Below, one piece after another: positions 63,644 to 64,000 of a DNA stretch of 64,000 bases. Both the position numbers and the translations under genes were made by a program. Numbering within the stretch: position 1 is the first letter of the stretch; each line of letters starts with the position of its first letter. Origin of the DNA: Acetobacteraceae bacterium (lineage in GTDB: Bacteria > Pseudomonadota > Alphaproteobacteria > Acetobacterales > Acetobacteraceae); contig SHWL01000002.1 of assembly GCA_009693865.1 (NCBI GenBank), positions 1 to 64,000 of the forward strand, read 5' to 3'. The notes beneath the pieces were generated by a model that saw only the letters and a list, made by a program, of their open reading frames with translations, was not told where the DNA came from and made no database searches.

Positions 63644-63676
63644 CCGTCATGGCCCGGACAAGCCGGGCCATGACGG
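63644..63676. repeat. REP-like perfect palindrome with 14-bp arms
   Basis: CCGTCATGGCCCGG (63644-63657), loop ACAAG, CCGGGCCATGACGG (63663-63676). The sequence resembles the REP palindromes common in alphaproteobacterial intergenic regions. It lies between the divergent GMC gene and the exported-protein gene, so a terminator role is unlikely. Nothing else is supported in 63576-63887. Confidence 0.6.
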
Positions 63677-63887
63677 GAGAGAGGACGGCACGTCGATCTT
63701 TGAGCGCGGTAGTATAACTCTGCCCACGATGGACGCGAGGCGTCGAGTCCGAGGCCGAATCGCCACGGGTAACGACCGCGAAGCGCGCGGGGGACAGGAT
63801 GATGAGCTGCATCGAAATTGCTGGTATGTTCCGCGATGTGCCTCACATCATCCACACGAGCCGCACCGTGGGTCGAGGGAGATCGAC

Positions 63888-64000
63888 ATGCGCCAAATGT
63901 TACGTTTAATGATGACCGCGTTGTGCCTCGGGTTCATGGCCGCGCCCGGCGCGCATGCCGCCATCATCTGGAATTTCGCGTATTCCGGAGATGGCCTGAG
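63888..64000 (+). CDS. exported protein, N-terminal part (cut by the window end)
   Basis: 37 residues are visible. GGGAG lies before the ATG. A signal peptide MRQMLRLMMTALCLGFMAAPGAHA is followed by AIIWNFAYSGDGL. The start AIIWNFAYSG resembles the mature ends of PEP-CTERM secreted proteins. Identification needs the missing sequence. Confidence 0.65.
   Translation, partial: MRQMLRLMMTALCLGFMAAPGAHAAIIWNFAYSGDGL

Overview
The window is GC-rich, gene-dense bacterial chromosome. Gene content suggests an alphaproteobacterium, most likely Rhodospirillales/Acetobacteraceae: an ilvB-ilvN-ilvC-corA block, grpE-dnaK-dnaJ, a RodZ-like protein followed by ispG, dapB, mnmG, miaA, and many Rieske oxygenases, luciferase-like monooxygenases and family III CoA-transferases. 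The taxonomic call is inference from gene content. I saw no rRNA, tRNA, CRISPR array or intact insertion sequence.

Layout. 1-594: the 3' end of a group II intron (domains V and VI) beside a RelE/HigB-type toxin broken by an in-frame TGA. 666-5058: a tartrate/malate dehydrogenase homologue, gamma carbonic anhydrase, a lone LivH-type permease and a two-subunit Rieske dioxygenase. 5152-8876: an accessory island in which two paralogous two-gene cassettes (a ~60-residue protein plus a protein carrying a VFINCPFD motif) flank a TIR/P-loop/TPR gene. The first cassette is intact; the second is broken by two indels; the TIR gene has lost its NTPase core. 8986-22157: mmsA, glycosyltransferases with a nucleotide-sugar dehydrogenase, flavin monooxygenases, transporters and a CoA-transferase/MaoC pair. 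22244-23345: an orphan HigA and a PIN toxin-antitoxin pair. 23453-36116: a catabolic cluster (MmgE/PrpD, Rieske oxygenase, VOC, RidA, two LLM monooxygenases, a DsbA-fold isomerase, two acyl-CoA dehydrogenases) that resembles a ring-compound degradation route. 36349-38575: RodZ-like gene and ispG.

38584-40143 is the most interesting accessory piece. Three overlapping genes encode a 76-residue stand-alone colicin-E3-type rRNase domain with its catalytic D-x2-H-x3-E spacing intact, a 117-residue partner, and an ImmA/IrrE zinc peptidase. Base composition there is lower in GC than its surroundings. It looks like a three-component toxin/antitoxin/protease module.

40363-46324 is a minus-strand housekeeping run (miaA, ilvB, ilvN, ilvC, corA, macrodomain). 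46574-47444 is a second probable toxin-antitoxin module with a palindrome over its promoter. 47533-51570 is grpE-dnaK-dnaJ with heat-shock-like promoter sequences. 52317-53408 holds two convergent DUF29 genes. 55288-56092 is dapB, whose ribosome-binding site lies inside a 9-bp perfect hairpin. 56266-57641 is another low-GC accessory patch with a Panacea-domain antitoxin, its likely toxin, a small gene interrupted at a 10-C run and a small membrane protein. The window ends with mnmG, a very large 2OG-Fe(II) oxygenase, a GMC oxidoreductase, a REP-like palindrome and the start of an exported protein.

Overall, a metabolic backbone is interrupted by at least six toxin-antitoxin or immunity-like patches, several decaying.
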